Part shown: positions 16,013 to 24,847 of the stretch, in pieces
Layout: each line of letters begins with the position of its first letter
Position numbering within the stretch: the first letter of the stretch is position 1
NCBI RefSeq assembly: GCF_000763295.1
Contig: NZ_JRJE01000032.1
Span: forward strand, 1 to 64,000
Source: Thalassospira australica
GTDB lineage: Bacteria > Pseudomonadota > Alphaproteobacteria > Rhodospirillales > Thalassospiraceae
Reading direction: 5' to 3'
DNA length: 64,000 nt
Notes under the pieces: model-generated
What the model was told of the DNA's origin: nothing
The model's input: only the letters and a program-made list of their open reading frames with translations
The model's database searches: none
Made by a program: the position numbers and the translations under genes

Positions 16013-17461
16013 TCAGTCGCGCCAGAAGGCCGGGAACAGCAGGACCAAAACCGTAAAGACTTCCAGCCGCCCAATCAGCATCCCGATGGACATCAACCAT
16101 TTTGCCCCATCAGGCAGGGTTGCAAAATTGCCCGACGGACCAACAATCGGGCCAAGCCCCGGCCCGACATTGGCGATCGCGGTTCCGGCACTTGACACAG
16201 CGGTCATGAAATCAAGCCCCATCGCCCCAAGCCCTGCGGCCAGAACGACAAAGCAGAACACAAACAGGAAAAAGAAGCTGAGTACGGATTCGGTAACATC
16301 TTCGGACAGCGGTTTGCCATTATAGTAGGCAATGAACACCCCATGCGGGCGCAGCATATGCGAAAGCTGAATCTTGGCGATCTCATAGAGAACCTGAAGC
16401 CGGAAGATCTTCACCCCGCAGGTCGTCGATCCCGCACAGCCCCCAATGAACATGACAAAGAAGAACACCGTCACCGCAAACGGCCCCCAAAGTCCGTAAT
16501 CAGTGGTGGCATAACCCGTTCCGGTCATGACCGACATGATGTTGAACGACGCATAGCGCAACGCGGTCAGGAAACCGACGTTGTTGGTTTCCGAATGCCA
16601 ATAGGCCAGACCGACAACAATCGTGACGGCAATGGCCAGGAACCAGCGCACCTGACTGTCACAAAACAGTGCCTGTCCCCGTCCGCGCAACATCTGCAGA
16701 TACAGAATAAACGGCAGCGCCCCGGTCACCATGCCAAGGGTGATGATCACATCAATCGTCGCATTGTCAAAATGGCCAACCGATGCATCCTTGGTCGAAA
16801 AACCGCCGGTCGCAATCGTTGTCATGGCATGGGCAATCGCATCAAACGGCGGCATTCCAGCCCACCACAACATGATCGCCCACAGGGCCGTAAAGCCCAG
16901 ATACAGCATTGCGATGCCCATGGCGATCTGGGTTGCCCGTGGAAAGGCCTTGTCGGATTTATCGGAATTTTCCATCCGGAAAAGCTGCATACCACCAACA
17001 CGCAGCATCGGCATGACCGCAATCGCCATGACAATGATCCCGATCCCGCCCAGCCACTGCAAAAGCGCCCGCCACAGCAAAATACCCTGCGGGGCGCTAT
17101 CAAGCCCGACAATCACTGTCGATCCGGTGGTGGAAATACCTGACATCGCCTCAAAAAACGCATCGGTATAGGACATATCGAGATCGGAAAAGGCAAACGG
17201 CAGGGCTGATGCCGCGGTCAATACCAGCCAGCTCAGCGTTGTTAAGATGAATGCCTGGCGTGAGTTGATCTTAAGATTGTCCATGCGGTTCATCATGACC
17301 AGCGCCCCGCCGACAAACAGCGAAACAAGCGATGCCGCAGAAAACACGACCCAATCGGTTTGATCATAATAAAGATCAACCAGTGCCGGTATGAACATGC
17401 CAACCGACAACGTACACAGCAGAATGCCGACGATGAAAAGAATGGGACGGAAATCGATCAA
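16013..17461 (-). CDS. trkH: TrkH family potassium uptake protein, copy 1
   Basis: Membrane subunit of a Trk-type potassium importer. Four pore loops are visible: SGISTTGSTV, TTIATGGFST, MTGTGYATTDY and ANVGPGLG, each with the selectivity glycine. The C-terminal FPAFWRD is typical. I chose the TTG start at 17461 because AGAGG lies seven bases upstream and the resulting 482 residues match E. coli TrkH (483); an ATG at 17512 and the longer frame are alternatives. The regulatory subunit TrkA is not encoded in the window. A second TrkH lies 3.7 kb away with different loop residues. Confidence 0.92.
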   Translation of the reverse strand: MIDFRPILFIVGILLCTLSVGMFIPALVDLYYDQTDWVVFSAASLVSLFVGGALVMMNRMDNLKINSRQAFILTTLSWLVLTAASALPFAFSDLDMSYTDAFFEAMSGISTTGSTVIVGLDSAPQGILLWRALLQWLGGIGIIVMAIAVMPMLRVGGMQLFRMENSDKSDKAFPRATQIAMGIAMLYLGFTALWAIMLWWAGMPPFDAIAHAMTTIATGGFSTKDASVGHFDNATIDVIITLGMVTGALPFILYLQMLRGRGQALFCDSQVRWFLAIAVTIVVGLAYWHSETNNVGFLTALRYASFNIMSVMTGTGYATTDYGLWGPFAVTVFFFVMFIGGCAGSTTCGVKIFRLQVLYEIAKIQLSHMLRPHGVFIAYYNGKPLSEDVTESVLSFFFLFVFCFVVLAAGLGAMGLDFMTAVSSAGTAIANVGPGLGPIVGPSGNFATLPDGAKWLMSIGMLIGRLEVFTVLVLLFPAFWRD

Positions 17462-18043
17462 TGAAACGCCTCTTGGCACATAAACCGCGAAATCCCCCCG
17501 GACAAACGGCATATGGTGCGTCTTATGTTCTGGTACTTGGGGGACACTGCATACCCGAAAACACTGTTGATATGTACCCCATTCATCGCAAACAGCGAAA
17601 TTCTTGGCACACACAGCAATAATGTCCAGCCCTTTTCAATCGTCCAGTTTGTGGGTATCAGACCAAAACACGCCCCAAACACCCGGTCCTGCCCCAGGCA
17701 AAACGATCATGGACCGGATACCATCACACCATTTGGCGTACCCCGCGACCGGGCTGCCCTGCAAACTTGTTCACACCGGCACGTCGCGATGCATCCCATG
17801 CTTCTAACGCGCACATATCCCAGTTTTACGCACTGTTTGCTAGCACATAGATACCACCTTGGAATCACTTTAATGTAACTGGCAGTTTTGTTGCTCACAC
17901 CATCAAACACGTCAAAAGACACACGCCGTTTGGGCGGCATTTTGATCCGTGCAACACGGGGAACTTTCCCGTAGGTTAGTCCCTTCTAAAACGCTGAAAA
18001 CAAAATTCAGTACGTGCCTTGACTATCTTTTGGGGAGCTTCCC
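17462..18043. other. Intergenic region between divergent trkH and diguanylate cyclase genes
   Basis: This 580-base stretch has open frames on both strands but none with a recognisable product or coding-like composition. It should hold the promoters of both divergent genes. It is unusually long for this window; no clear repeat or RNA fold was recognised. Confidence 0.35.
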
Positions 18044-19480
18044 GTGCGGGGAAAGAAACTATATTTCGCGATTGTTTTGTGCGTTTTGCTTGCGGTGGGC
18101 TTTCTAACCACCAGCTTTGTAAGCTTTTACGTTGCACGCGACTCACTTGAAGAACAAATCTCTGAAAGCACCCTGCCGCTTACAAGCGACAATATCTATT
18201 CAGAAATTCAGCGCGATCTGCTGCGACCGATCTTTATTTCATCCTTGATGGCCCATGACACGTTCTTTCGCGACTGGGTGCTCTCGGGCGAACAGAACGG
18301 CGAACAGATCACCAAGTATCTTGCTGAAATCCAGTCGCGCTACGACACCATCACATCCTATTTCATCTCCGAGAAAACCCGGAACTACTATCATCAGACC
18401 GGCGTAATCAAACAGATTGATGAAAATGATCCGGCCGATGAATGGTATTTTCGGGCCCGTGATGGCAAGCAACCCTATGAAATCAATATCGACCACGACA
18501 CGGTGGATCGGTCACGCATGTCTATTTTCGTGAATTATCAGGTGCGTGATTATAATGGCAATGTCATTGGCATTACCGGGGTTGGCCTGTCGGTCAATGC
18601 TGTTACCAACCTGATTGAAACCTATCAGGCGCGTTATGGTCGAACGATCTATTTCATCGACAAGGAAGGCCATGTCACGCTGCGCGGCAGCGGCTTTGGC
18701 GATGCACAGACCCTGCAGGATCGCCCCGGCATGCGCCAGCAAGCCACCAAAATCCTGACGTCGCCTGGCACCTCCATCAGTTATGAAGACGGCGGGCACA
18801 CCTATTTCGTCAACAGCCGCCTTGTGTCTGAATTTGATTGGCTGCTGATTGTCGAACAAAGCGATTATTCATCCGACGTACGCCTGCAAAACACCCTGTT
18901 CATCAATATCGCCATTTCGCTGTTGATCACGGTCATTGTCGGGCTGATCGCGTTTCTGACGGTACGCAATTATCAAACCCGCCTCGAAGAATTGGCATCG
19001 CGCGACAAACTGACCGGCACGTTTAACCGACAGGTCTTTGACATGCTCTTTGATCAGTCGGTGCAAAAAGCAACCCGGCATAAAACGCCATTGTCGATCA
19101 TGTGCTTTGACCTCGATGGGTTTAAGGATATCAACGACAACTATGGCCATCCGGGCGGGGATGCCACCCTGCGCGAAGTTTTGACCCTGATCCGTCAGCA
19201 CATTGAAGAAACCGATGTGATATGCCGCTGGGGCGGGGATGAATTTGTCATTCTGTTCCCGAACAAGGAACGCAAGAATGCCTTGAGCAAGGCGCGTGAT
19301 CTTGCCGATCAGGTTCGCGAAGCCCCGGTTCGCTTCGGGCGCGATCACATTCCGATTACGATCAGTGCCGGTGTCACGCAATACCGCGAAGGTGAAGACC
19401 TTGATACCCTGATGGCACGGGTTGATAACGCACTTTACACTGCCAAGGCCTCCGGGCGGGACCGTATCTCGCTTGCCTGA
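18044..19480 (+). CDS. Membrane diguanylate cyclase with Cache sensor domain
   Basis: A 478-residue sensor enzyme that should make cyclic di-GMP. A transmembrane helix (about 7-28) is followed by a periplasmic dCACHE domain (about 35-285, with DEWYFRARDGKQPYEINID and GITGVGLSVN), a second helix (about 288-310) and a GGDEF domain. The catalytic motif is intact, GGDEF at 397-401, with FDLDGFKDINDNYGHPGGD before it. The inhibitory I-site RxxD is not conserved: residues 388-391 are EETD, so product feedback at that site is unlikely. Start is GTG with GGGGAG upstream. A terminator follows. Confidence 0.93.
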   Translation: MRGKKLYFAIVLCVLLAVGFLTTSFVSFYVARDSLEEQISESTLPLTSDNIYSEIQRDLLRPIFISSLMAHDTFFRDWVLSGEQNGEQITKYLAEIQSRYDTITSYFISEKTRNYYHQTGVIKQIDENDPADEWYFRARDGKQPYEINIDHDTVDRSRMSIFVNYQVRDYNGNVIGITGVGLSVNAVTNLIETYQARYGRTIYFIDKEGHVTLRGSGFGDAQTLQDRPGMRQQATKILTSPGTSISYEDGGHTYFVNSRLVSEFDWLLIVEQSDYSSDVRLQNTLFINIAISLLITVIVGLIAFLTVRNYQTRLEELASRDKLTGTFNRQVFDMLFDQSVQKATRHKTPLSIMCFDLDGFKDINDNYGHPGGDATLREVLTLIRQHIEETDVICRWGGDEFVILFPNKERKNALSKARDLADQVREAPVRFGRDHIPITISAGVTQYREGEDLDTLMARVDNALYTAKASGRDRISLA

Positions 19481-19501
19481 ATGATCATTCCGGTTAGAAT
19501 C

Positions 19502-19543
19502 AAAACAGCCCCGACAGAACATTCTGTCGGGGCTGTTTTTTTA
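19502..19543. terminator. Bidirectional intrinsic terminator
   Basis: A 17-base perfect stem (19503-19519 with 19522-19538, core ACAGCCCCGACAGAA) ends in a T run rightward and an A run on the left, so it can stop both the cyclase and the converging asd transcript. Confidence 0.92.
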
Positions 19544-19564
19544 TCTGTGGATTGCCTGTTCGCC

Positions 19565-20572
19565 TTAGTCGGCGATGGATGCCTCGGCAATCTGGACTGC
19601 GTTCAATGCCGCGCCCTTAAGCAACTGGTCGCCCGCAACAAACAGCTCCAGACCATGATCCCCAAAGATCAGGTTGGTGCGGATACGGCCGACTTCAACG
19701 TCATACTGTTCGGTCGCGGTCAGTGGCATCGGATATTTGTTGTTTGCCGGATCATCGACAAGCTTCACACCCTTGGCCTTTGCCAGAACTTCGCGGGCTG
19801 CATCCGGGGTCACAACCTTTTTGGTTTCAACCACGATGGCCTCGGAATGGGTCCGCTCGGTCGGGATACGAACCGCAGTGCAGGAAATCGGAAGATCCGG
19901 CGCGCCAAAGATTTTGCGCGTTTCCCAGGTCACCTTCATTTCCTCGCGGGTATAACCGTTATCCTGGAAGCTATCGATATGCGGGATCACGTTAAACGCC
20001 AGCGGGGATGAGAACACCTCTGCCGGGACCGGCTTGCCTTCAAGACCGGCTGCCAGACCTTCGCGCAGCTCGTTCATGCCCGGCTGACCGGCACCTGATG
20101 CTGCCTGATAGGTCGAAACGATGACTTTCTTCAGGCCAAATGCCTGATGCAGCGGCCAAAGTGCGACTGCGGCAATTGCCGTGGTGCAGTTCGGGTTTGC
20201 GATCAGTTTTGCGGTCTTGGCAAGGTCACCATTGATTTCCGGCACGATCAGCGGAACATCATCATTCAGACGGAACGCCGAGGAATTATCAATGACCACA
20301 GCGCCTTCGGCGATCTTGGGGCCATATTCCTTGGCGAAGTCGCCCGAAACAGCAAGGAAGACAATGTCGCACTGCTTGGCTTCTTCAACAGAAAACAGCG
20401 CAACGGTCTTAGTGCCGAATTTAGTCTCCACGGTCTTGCCCGCTGAACGCTCGGACGCGAACAGGGTGAGTTCACCCACAGGGAACTTGCGATCAAACAT
20501 AACGTTGATCAGCTCGACGCCAACCGCACCGGTTGCGCCGATCACACCGACATGGAGATTTTCGGCACTCAT
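19565..20572 (-). CDS. asd: Aspartate-semialdehyde dehydrogenase
   Basis: Reduces aspartyl phosphate to aspartate semialdehyde, the branch point to lysine, threonine and methionine. The 335-residue protein has the NADP-binding [10 protein letters not shown], the active-site cysteine in [17 protein letters not shown] and the catalytic histidine region in [12 protein letters not shown]. It is a single gene between terminators. Lysine-branch genes dapD and dapE and the methionine gene metZ occur elsewhere in the window. Confidence 0.97.
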   Translation of the reverse strand: MSAENLHVGVIGATGAVGVELINVMFDRKFPVGELTLFASERSAGKTVETKFGTKTVALFSVEEAKQCDIVFLAVSGDFAKEYGPKIAEGAVVIDNSSAFRLNDDVPLIVPEINGDLAKTAKLIANPNCTTAIAAVALWPLHQAFGLKKVIVSTYQAASGAGQPGMNELREGLAAGLEGKPVPAEVFSSPLAFNVIPHIDSFQDNGYTREEMKVTWETRKIFGAPDLPISCTAVRIPTERTHSEAIVVETKKVVTPDAAREVLAKAKGVKLVDDPANNKYPMPLTATEQYDVEVGRIRTNLIFGDHGLELFVAGDQLLKGAALNAVQIAEASIAD

Positions 20573-20882
20573 AATAATTGTCTAACCTCGTATAAAAATT
20601 ACTGTCGTATTCGACTGCCGCGATCATTCGCGGGCCGCGCATTATAGGGATTTATCGAAACAACGCAAATCGACGTTGCTGCATCGCACTTATGCGCGGC
20701 AATGTTATGTATCTAACGTGACCGCCCAAAGAATGTTCCATGTCGAAATCAAGGGCGCAAACGCAAAAATCCGCCCTCCGGCTGTACTACCGCCAAGCAG
20801 GTGCCGAAGGGCGGATTTAACCGCCACAAGGGCGGCATACCCAGACATTTGAAAAAGAAACCGCCAAGCGGTTATCGCAAAG
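20573..20882. other. Intergenic region upstream of asd
   Basis: It contains the asd leader/promoter region on its left and, at 20765-20818, the terminator of the small lipoprotein gene on its right. No further gene was seen. Confidence 0.4.
20765..20818 (-). terminator. Terminator downstream of the DUF3012 lipoprotein gene
   Basis: AAATCCGCCCT (20767-20777) pairs with AGGGCGGATTT (20808-20818) around a 30-base loop; the minus strand ends in a T run (complement of 20765-20769). Confidence 0.8.
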
Positions 20883-21071
20883 TCACAGCAGGCAATGCTT
20901 GGCAAAGTCGGCTGCTTCGTTTGCCGTCCAGTCGCCTTTTGGTTTTTCCTTAAGGTCTCTGCACCATTCCTCGCTGCCCACTTCGGGGGAGCATGCGGAA
21001 ACAGCCGCCGTCAGGAAAAGCACCGAAAGAATACCAACGGTTCTGGTTGCGATCTTTTTCTGCAGTGTCAT
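20883..21071 (-). CDS. Small DUF3012 lipoprotein
   Basis: A 62-residue protein. It has a positively charged start (MTLQKKIATRTVG), a hydrophobic segment and the lipobox LTAAVSAC, so it should be lipidated at C27 and attached to a membrane. The mature part, SPEVGSEEWCRDLKEKPKGD followed by WTANEAADFAKHC, is the whole of the DUF3012 family. Two further cysteines (in EEWC and KHC) could form a disulfide. Function unknown. It has its own terminator and appears monocistronic. Confidence 0.88.
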   Translation of the reverse strand: MTLQKKIATRTVGILSVLFLTAAVSACSPEVGSEEWCRDLKEKPKGDWTANEAADFAKHCLL

Positions 21072-21209
21072 GTCCGTATCCAGTGTTTATTTGATTATTG
21101 GTTTTGGCACCTTGAACCCTATACAGATCCCAAAGGTGGCGCAAACAAAGCCTATGGTCTGTGGCAACCGTCACAGTCCATAAAAAGTCATACACAAATT
21201 TTCAGATAA

Positions 21210-22667
21210 TCAGTCGCGCCAGAAGGACGGCATCAAAAGAACCAGCAGGGTTTCAAATTCCAACCGCCCCAGGATCATCGCAACATCCAGAATCCATTTG
21301 GCAGAATCGGGCAATGACTGGAAATTCCCGGCCGGACCAATAATGTTGCCCAGCCCCGGCCCCACATTGGCAAGCGATGTCGCCGCCGCACTCATGGCCG
21401 TAATCAGATCAAGCCCCGTCAGGCCAAGCGCGATGGTCACCGCGATATAGCTGATGGTCAGCATGCAGACATAAACGGTAACAGCGTTATAAATGTCCGA
21501 TGTAATCTCATGCCGGTCAATGTGGCTGACCACCACTGCAGACGGGCTGCGCAAGCGCGTGAAATGGGCGCGAAGCCCGGTGAAAACGACATACAGGCGA
21601 AACATCTTGAACCCGCCCGCAGTCGACCCTGAACAGCCGCCGATAAATGTCGCAAAGAAGAACAACATCACCGCCCCGGACCCCCACAACAGGTAGTCAC
21701 CCGACGCAAAGCCCGTTGTCGTAATCACCGATACAAGATTGAATGCCGCAACGGTCAGCGACCGAAGGATGCTGTCATCTGAAACCTGAACAAGGCGCAG
21801 CGTCAAAAGAAGCGTGAACCCGGCAATGATCAGGCAAAACAACCTGATCTGCTGGTTGCCCACCACGGCCTTGATCGCACGTTTGCGCAGCAGCATGGCA
21901 TAGGCGGTAAAGGGCAGGCCACCGATAAACATAAACAGGATCGCCACCCAATGCAGCGCAAGACTGGAATCGAACTTCGCAAACGACAAATCCGACGTTG
22001 AATATCCCCCGGTGGCCAGGGTGGTCATGCCGTGATTGATGGCATCAAACCAGCTCATGCCAAACACCCGATACAGCACAACGCACACAAATGTCAGTGC
22101 GCTATAGATCAGAACGATCTGCAGGCACATGTCGCGCATACGCCCGCTGAGCTTTTCCGACCGATCCGAACTTTCCATCTGGAAAAGCTGCATGCCGCCA
22201 ACCCGCATCATCGGCAACAATGCCAGCGCGGTAACGATAATCCCGATCCCGCCCAGCCACTGCATGATGGATCGCCAGATCAGCAATCCCGGCGGCATAT
22301 GATCCAGCCCCGAAAGGACGGTTGACCCTGTCGTGGTCAGGCCCGAAACGGTTTCAAAAACCGCATCGCAAAAACTGATATCAAGGGATGAATACCAAAG
22401 CGGAAGGGCCCCGGTCGCGCTTACCGCAATCCATGACATAACCGTCAGGACATACCCCTGTCGGGCAGTCACGCGCGGTCCAATTTCAGACCGGCAGGCA
22501 AGGCACGCCATTCCGCCAAGCCCGATTGTCGTGATCGAGGCCTGAGCGAAGATTTTCCAGTCAGGATTGCCGTAATAAAGATCCACGGCAGCAGGCACCA
22601 TCATCGAAACGCCGATGATAATGACCATAACCCCAACAACGAAAAAGATGGGTTGCAGACGAAACAA
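21210..22667 (-). CDS. trkH: TrkH family potassium uptake protein, copy 2
   Basis: A second Trk-type potassium channel-like subunit. Pore loops are SGLTTTGSTV, TTLATGGYST, ITTTGFASGDY and ANVGPGLG; the third loop differs from copy 1 (TTTGF instead of TGTGY), and the ending is MPSFWRD. TTG at 22667 is preferred because AGGAAAG lies just upstream and the 485-residue product then starts like copy 1; a GTG at 22748 opens a longer frame. No TrkA gene is nearby. The two copies are similar but clearly diverged, so this is not a recent duplication. Confidence 0.9.
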   Translation of the reverse strand: MFRLQPIFFVVGVMVIIIGVSMMVPAAVDLYYGNPDWKIFAQASITTIGLGGMACLACRSEIGPRVTARQGYVLTVMSWIAVSATGALPLWYSSLDISFCDAVFETVSGLTTTGSTVLSGLDHMPPGLLIWRSIMQWLGGIGIIVTALALLPMMRVGGMQLFQMESSDRSEKLSGRMRDMCLQIVLIYSALTFVCVVLYRVFGMSWFDAINHGMTTLATGGYSTSDLSFAKFDSSLALHWVAILFMFIGGLPFTAYAMLLRKRAIKAVVGNQQIRLFCLIIAGFTLLLTLRLVQVSDDSILRSLTVAAFNLVSVITTTGFASGDYLLWGSGAVMLFFFATFIGGCSGSTAGGFKMFRLYVVFTGLRAHFTRLRSPSAVVVSHIDRHEITSDIYNAVTVYVCMLTISYIAVTIALGLTGLDLITAMSAAATSLANVGPGLGNIIGPAGNFQSLPDSAKWILDVAMILGRLEFETLLVLLMPSFWRD

Positions 22668-22883
22668 ACAAGCTTTCCTGTCAGCGAAGGACAAATCTGC
22701 TTGTAGCGCCAAACACCTTTCAATGCATCCGGTTATTGTGCATGGCACCCGTGATGCCGGGGAAACATAAACCCGCTAGCCGAAGACGGTGTCATGATTT
22801 TGCCGTTCTTTTTGCGTGTTCTGGTGCCATAATTGTTTTGTCATGTTCCACCCCCTATCCTGCCCAAGACCATCGAGGCCAGC

Positions 22884-23621
22884 TTGAACCGTTTTTCCCG
22901 CCTGATCGTCCTTCTTTCCATCCCGCTTCTGATTGCCCTTGGCCTGCATTGGCGCAGCAATCCTGTTTCCGCCGCCAACCAGCCAAACATCGCAACGCAA
23001 GACGAAACCGCAGAAGCCCACGGGATCAAGGCCAAAGGCCGGGACATCATCGTCATTGATGGCGACACAATCATGATCGCCGGTCAGGTCTTTGATATCG
23101 CCGGGATGGATGCGCCCGAACTTGGGCAGCAATGTCGGCATAACGACAGTTTTCAGGATTGCGGCATGTCATCTGCCCTGCAGCTTCGCAAATATTTCGC
23201 CATGGCCCCGTTCGATGTGCAATGCTGGCCCGGTGATCAGCCCCATACTGCCAAATCCGGTGGTTTCCCGACTGTCGAATGCGGCATTGGCGAACGTGAC
23301 GTGGCTGCCGCAATGATCAGCGACGGTGAAGCATTGCCAATCAAAGGTTACTCCCACAGCTATGACAGCCTGTCGGCAGAAGCCGACAATGCCAACATCG
23401 GCATTCACGGGAGTGACATGGTGCTACCAACCGACTGGCGCAAAGGCAAACGCCTTGATGGAGAGGCCGGGAAATGCCTGTTCGTTTCAGATAGCAGTGG
23501 CAATTACATCAGCCCCCTTGATCCGCGCTTTGAAACGTCTGAAAGCACAGACACCCAAAATATCTGCAGCGACGAAGACGCCCGCGCGATGGAGCTGAAC
23601 TACCGCGCCCCGGCACCATAA
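22884..23621 (+). CDS. Membrane-anchored thermonuclease-like (SNase fold) protein
   Basis: About 245 residues with an N-terminal hydrophobic anchor or signal (FSRLIVLLSIPLLIALGL) and a staphylococcal-nuclease-like domain: IVIDGDTIMIAGQVFDIAGMDAPELGQQC. The acidic DGD and the Glu of DAPE are present. The Arg normally found before the I-G-I/M-DAPE turn is Asp here (VFDIAGM), so nuclease activity is doubtful. Six or more cysteines fit a periplasmic, disulfide-bonded protein. The start is uncertain: TTG 22884 has GAGG upstream and gives a clean signal-like N-terminus, while TTG 22833 gives a longer form. Confidence 0.7.
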   Translation: MNRFSRLIVLLSIPLLIALGLHWRSNPVSAANQPNIATQDETAEAHGIKAKGRDIIVIDGDTIMIAGQVFDIAGMDAPELGQQCRHNDSFQDCGMSSALQLRKYFAMAPFDVQCWPGDQPHTAKSGGFPTVECGIGERDVAAAMISDGEALPIKGYSHSYDSLSAEADNANIGIHGSDMVLPTDWRKGKRLDGEAGKCLFVSDSSGNYISPLDPRFETSESTDTQNICSDEDARAMELNYRAPAP

Positions 23622-23729
23622 CTCCGACAATAAACCCGGCCATAAACCGCACAGAAATTTCGATCACCTGCATCTTTTGCGCCGTTGCTGCGTCTTCTTG
23701 AACATCACTTGTTTTCAAAGGAGACGAAA

Positions 23730-24182
23730 ATGCGCCTGCAGCTTGCCCTGAATGTCAAAAATCTTGATCGGGCCATCGCGTTTTACAGCGAAATGTTCGC
23801 AAGCCCCGCCCATAAGCAACGCCCGGGCTATGCCAACTTCGAAATTGCCGAACCACCGCTCAAGCTCGTTTTATTTGAACATCCCGACGCTGATGAGAAC
23901 CTCAATCACATTGGTGTCGAATGCCAGGACGAAGGCACGTTTGATGCCGCCGTCGAACGCCTGACCAAAAGCCCGCTTGCGACCGGGGATGTTGCTGAAA
24001 CCGGGTGCTGTCATGCAAAGCAGTCAAAATTCTGGGTTCCCCAGCCAGACGGACTTGCTTGGGAATGGTATTATATTCTTGATGACGCCCCGGAAAATCA
24101 GGATGCGACGAGTTCCCAAGGAGTATGCTGTGGCAAAACCCCTGCCCAAGACGCAAGCGCCGATCAGGTATGTTGTGCTTAA
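23730..24182 (+). CDS. ArsI/CadI family metalloenzyme (organoarsenical C-As lyase type)
   Basis: A 150-residue glyoxalase/dioxygenase-superfamily protein. Metal ligands expected for ArsI are visible: Q4, H60 (LNHIGVE) and E112 (WEWYY). The vicinal cysteine pair that binds trivalent arsenic in ArsI is C93-C94 (TGCCHAKQSKFWV). These enzymes split methyl or aromatic groups from As(III); related CadI proteins are cadmium-induced. The tail has two more cysteine pairs (133-134 and 148-149). Start ATG 23730 has AAGGAGA upstream. The next gene, six bases on, is a sigma factor that also ends in cysteine pairs. Confidence 0.88.
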   Translation: MRLQLALNVKNLDRAIAFYSEMFASPAHKQRPGYANFEIAEPPLKLVLFEHPDADENLNHIGVECQDEGTFDAAVERLTKSPLATGDVAETGCCHAKQSKFWVPQPDGLAWEWYYILDDAPENQDATSSQGVCCGKTPAQDASADQVCCA

Positions 24183-24188
24183 AACAAA

Positions 24189-24779
24189 ATGAAGCTTAAC
24201 ACCAAAACCCAAACCACCGCAGACTGGCAGGCCCTGAAAACGGGCCTGCATCGGTTCGTGCTGTCCCGCGTTCCCAAGGATGACGCCGATGATGTTGTTT
24301 CCGAAATCCTTGAAACCATCATCCGCAACCGGGATTCATTGCGTGATGCAGCAAACCCGTCTGCGTGGATTTTCGCGATCGCCCGCAACAAGGTAGCAGA
24401 CTTTTATCGACACCGAGGGCGCGAACGCACGCTACACCACGCACTAAATAATGACCCCACTTTGTCAGACCAAGATCAACAACACGACCAACCCGGCTTG
24501 CATGACTGCATCATCAGCTTCATTGGGCGCCTAAGTCCGTCTGATCAAAACATCCTTGAAGAAATCGATATGAACGGCACGCGCCAAACAGACTTTGCCA
24601 GCCGCAATGTCATCGCACTTCCGACGGTGAAATCAAGGGTCCAACGCGCCCGAAACCGTCTGCGTAATCGGTTGATTGCCTGCTGTCCGCACCAAAGACT
24701 TGGCAGTGACGGCGACAGAGCCGACGATACAACCTGCTGTGGGCCGCGCACGGAAATGACGGCATTTTCTTCAAGTTAG
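24189..24779 (+). CDS. ECF sigma factor with cysteine-pair tail (SigZ-like)
   Basis: A 196-residue sigma-70 family protein. Region 2 is visible in DDADDVVSEILETIIRNRDSL and WIFAIARNKVADFYRHRGR; region 4 in IGRLSPSDQNILEEIDMNG and LPTVKSRVQRARNRLRNRL. The C-terminus carries CCPHQ (C165-C166) and TTCCGP (C183-C184), as in SigZ-type factors. No anti-sigma gene is adjacent. With no clear ribosome site and only six bases from the ArsI-like gene, translation is probably coupled to it. Direct metal or arsenic sensing by the tail is inference. Confidence 0.85.
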   Translation: MKLNTKTQTTADWQALKTGLHRFVLSRVPKDDADDVVSEILETIIRNRDSLRDAANPSAWIFAIARNKVADFYRHRGRERTLHHALNNDPTLSDQDQQHDQPGLHDCIISFIGRLSPSDQNILEEIDMNGTRQTDFASRNVIALPTVKSRVQRARNRLRNRLIACCPHQRLGSDGDRADDTTCCGPRTEMTAFSSS

Positions 24780-24847
24780 CTTGCATGATGTCTAAGAAAA
24801 TCTTGTCGCGGCAACAGCCTGTCGGACAGCCTTATGCTGCCCCATGA

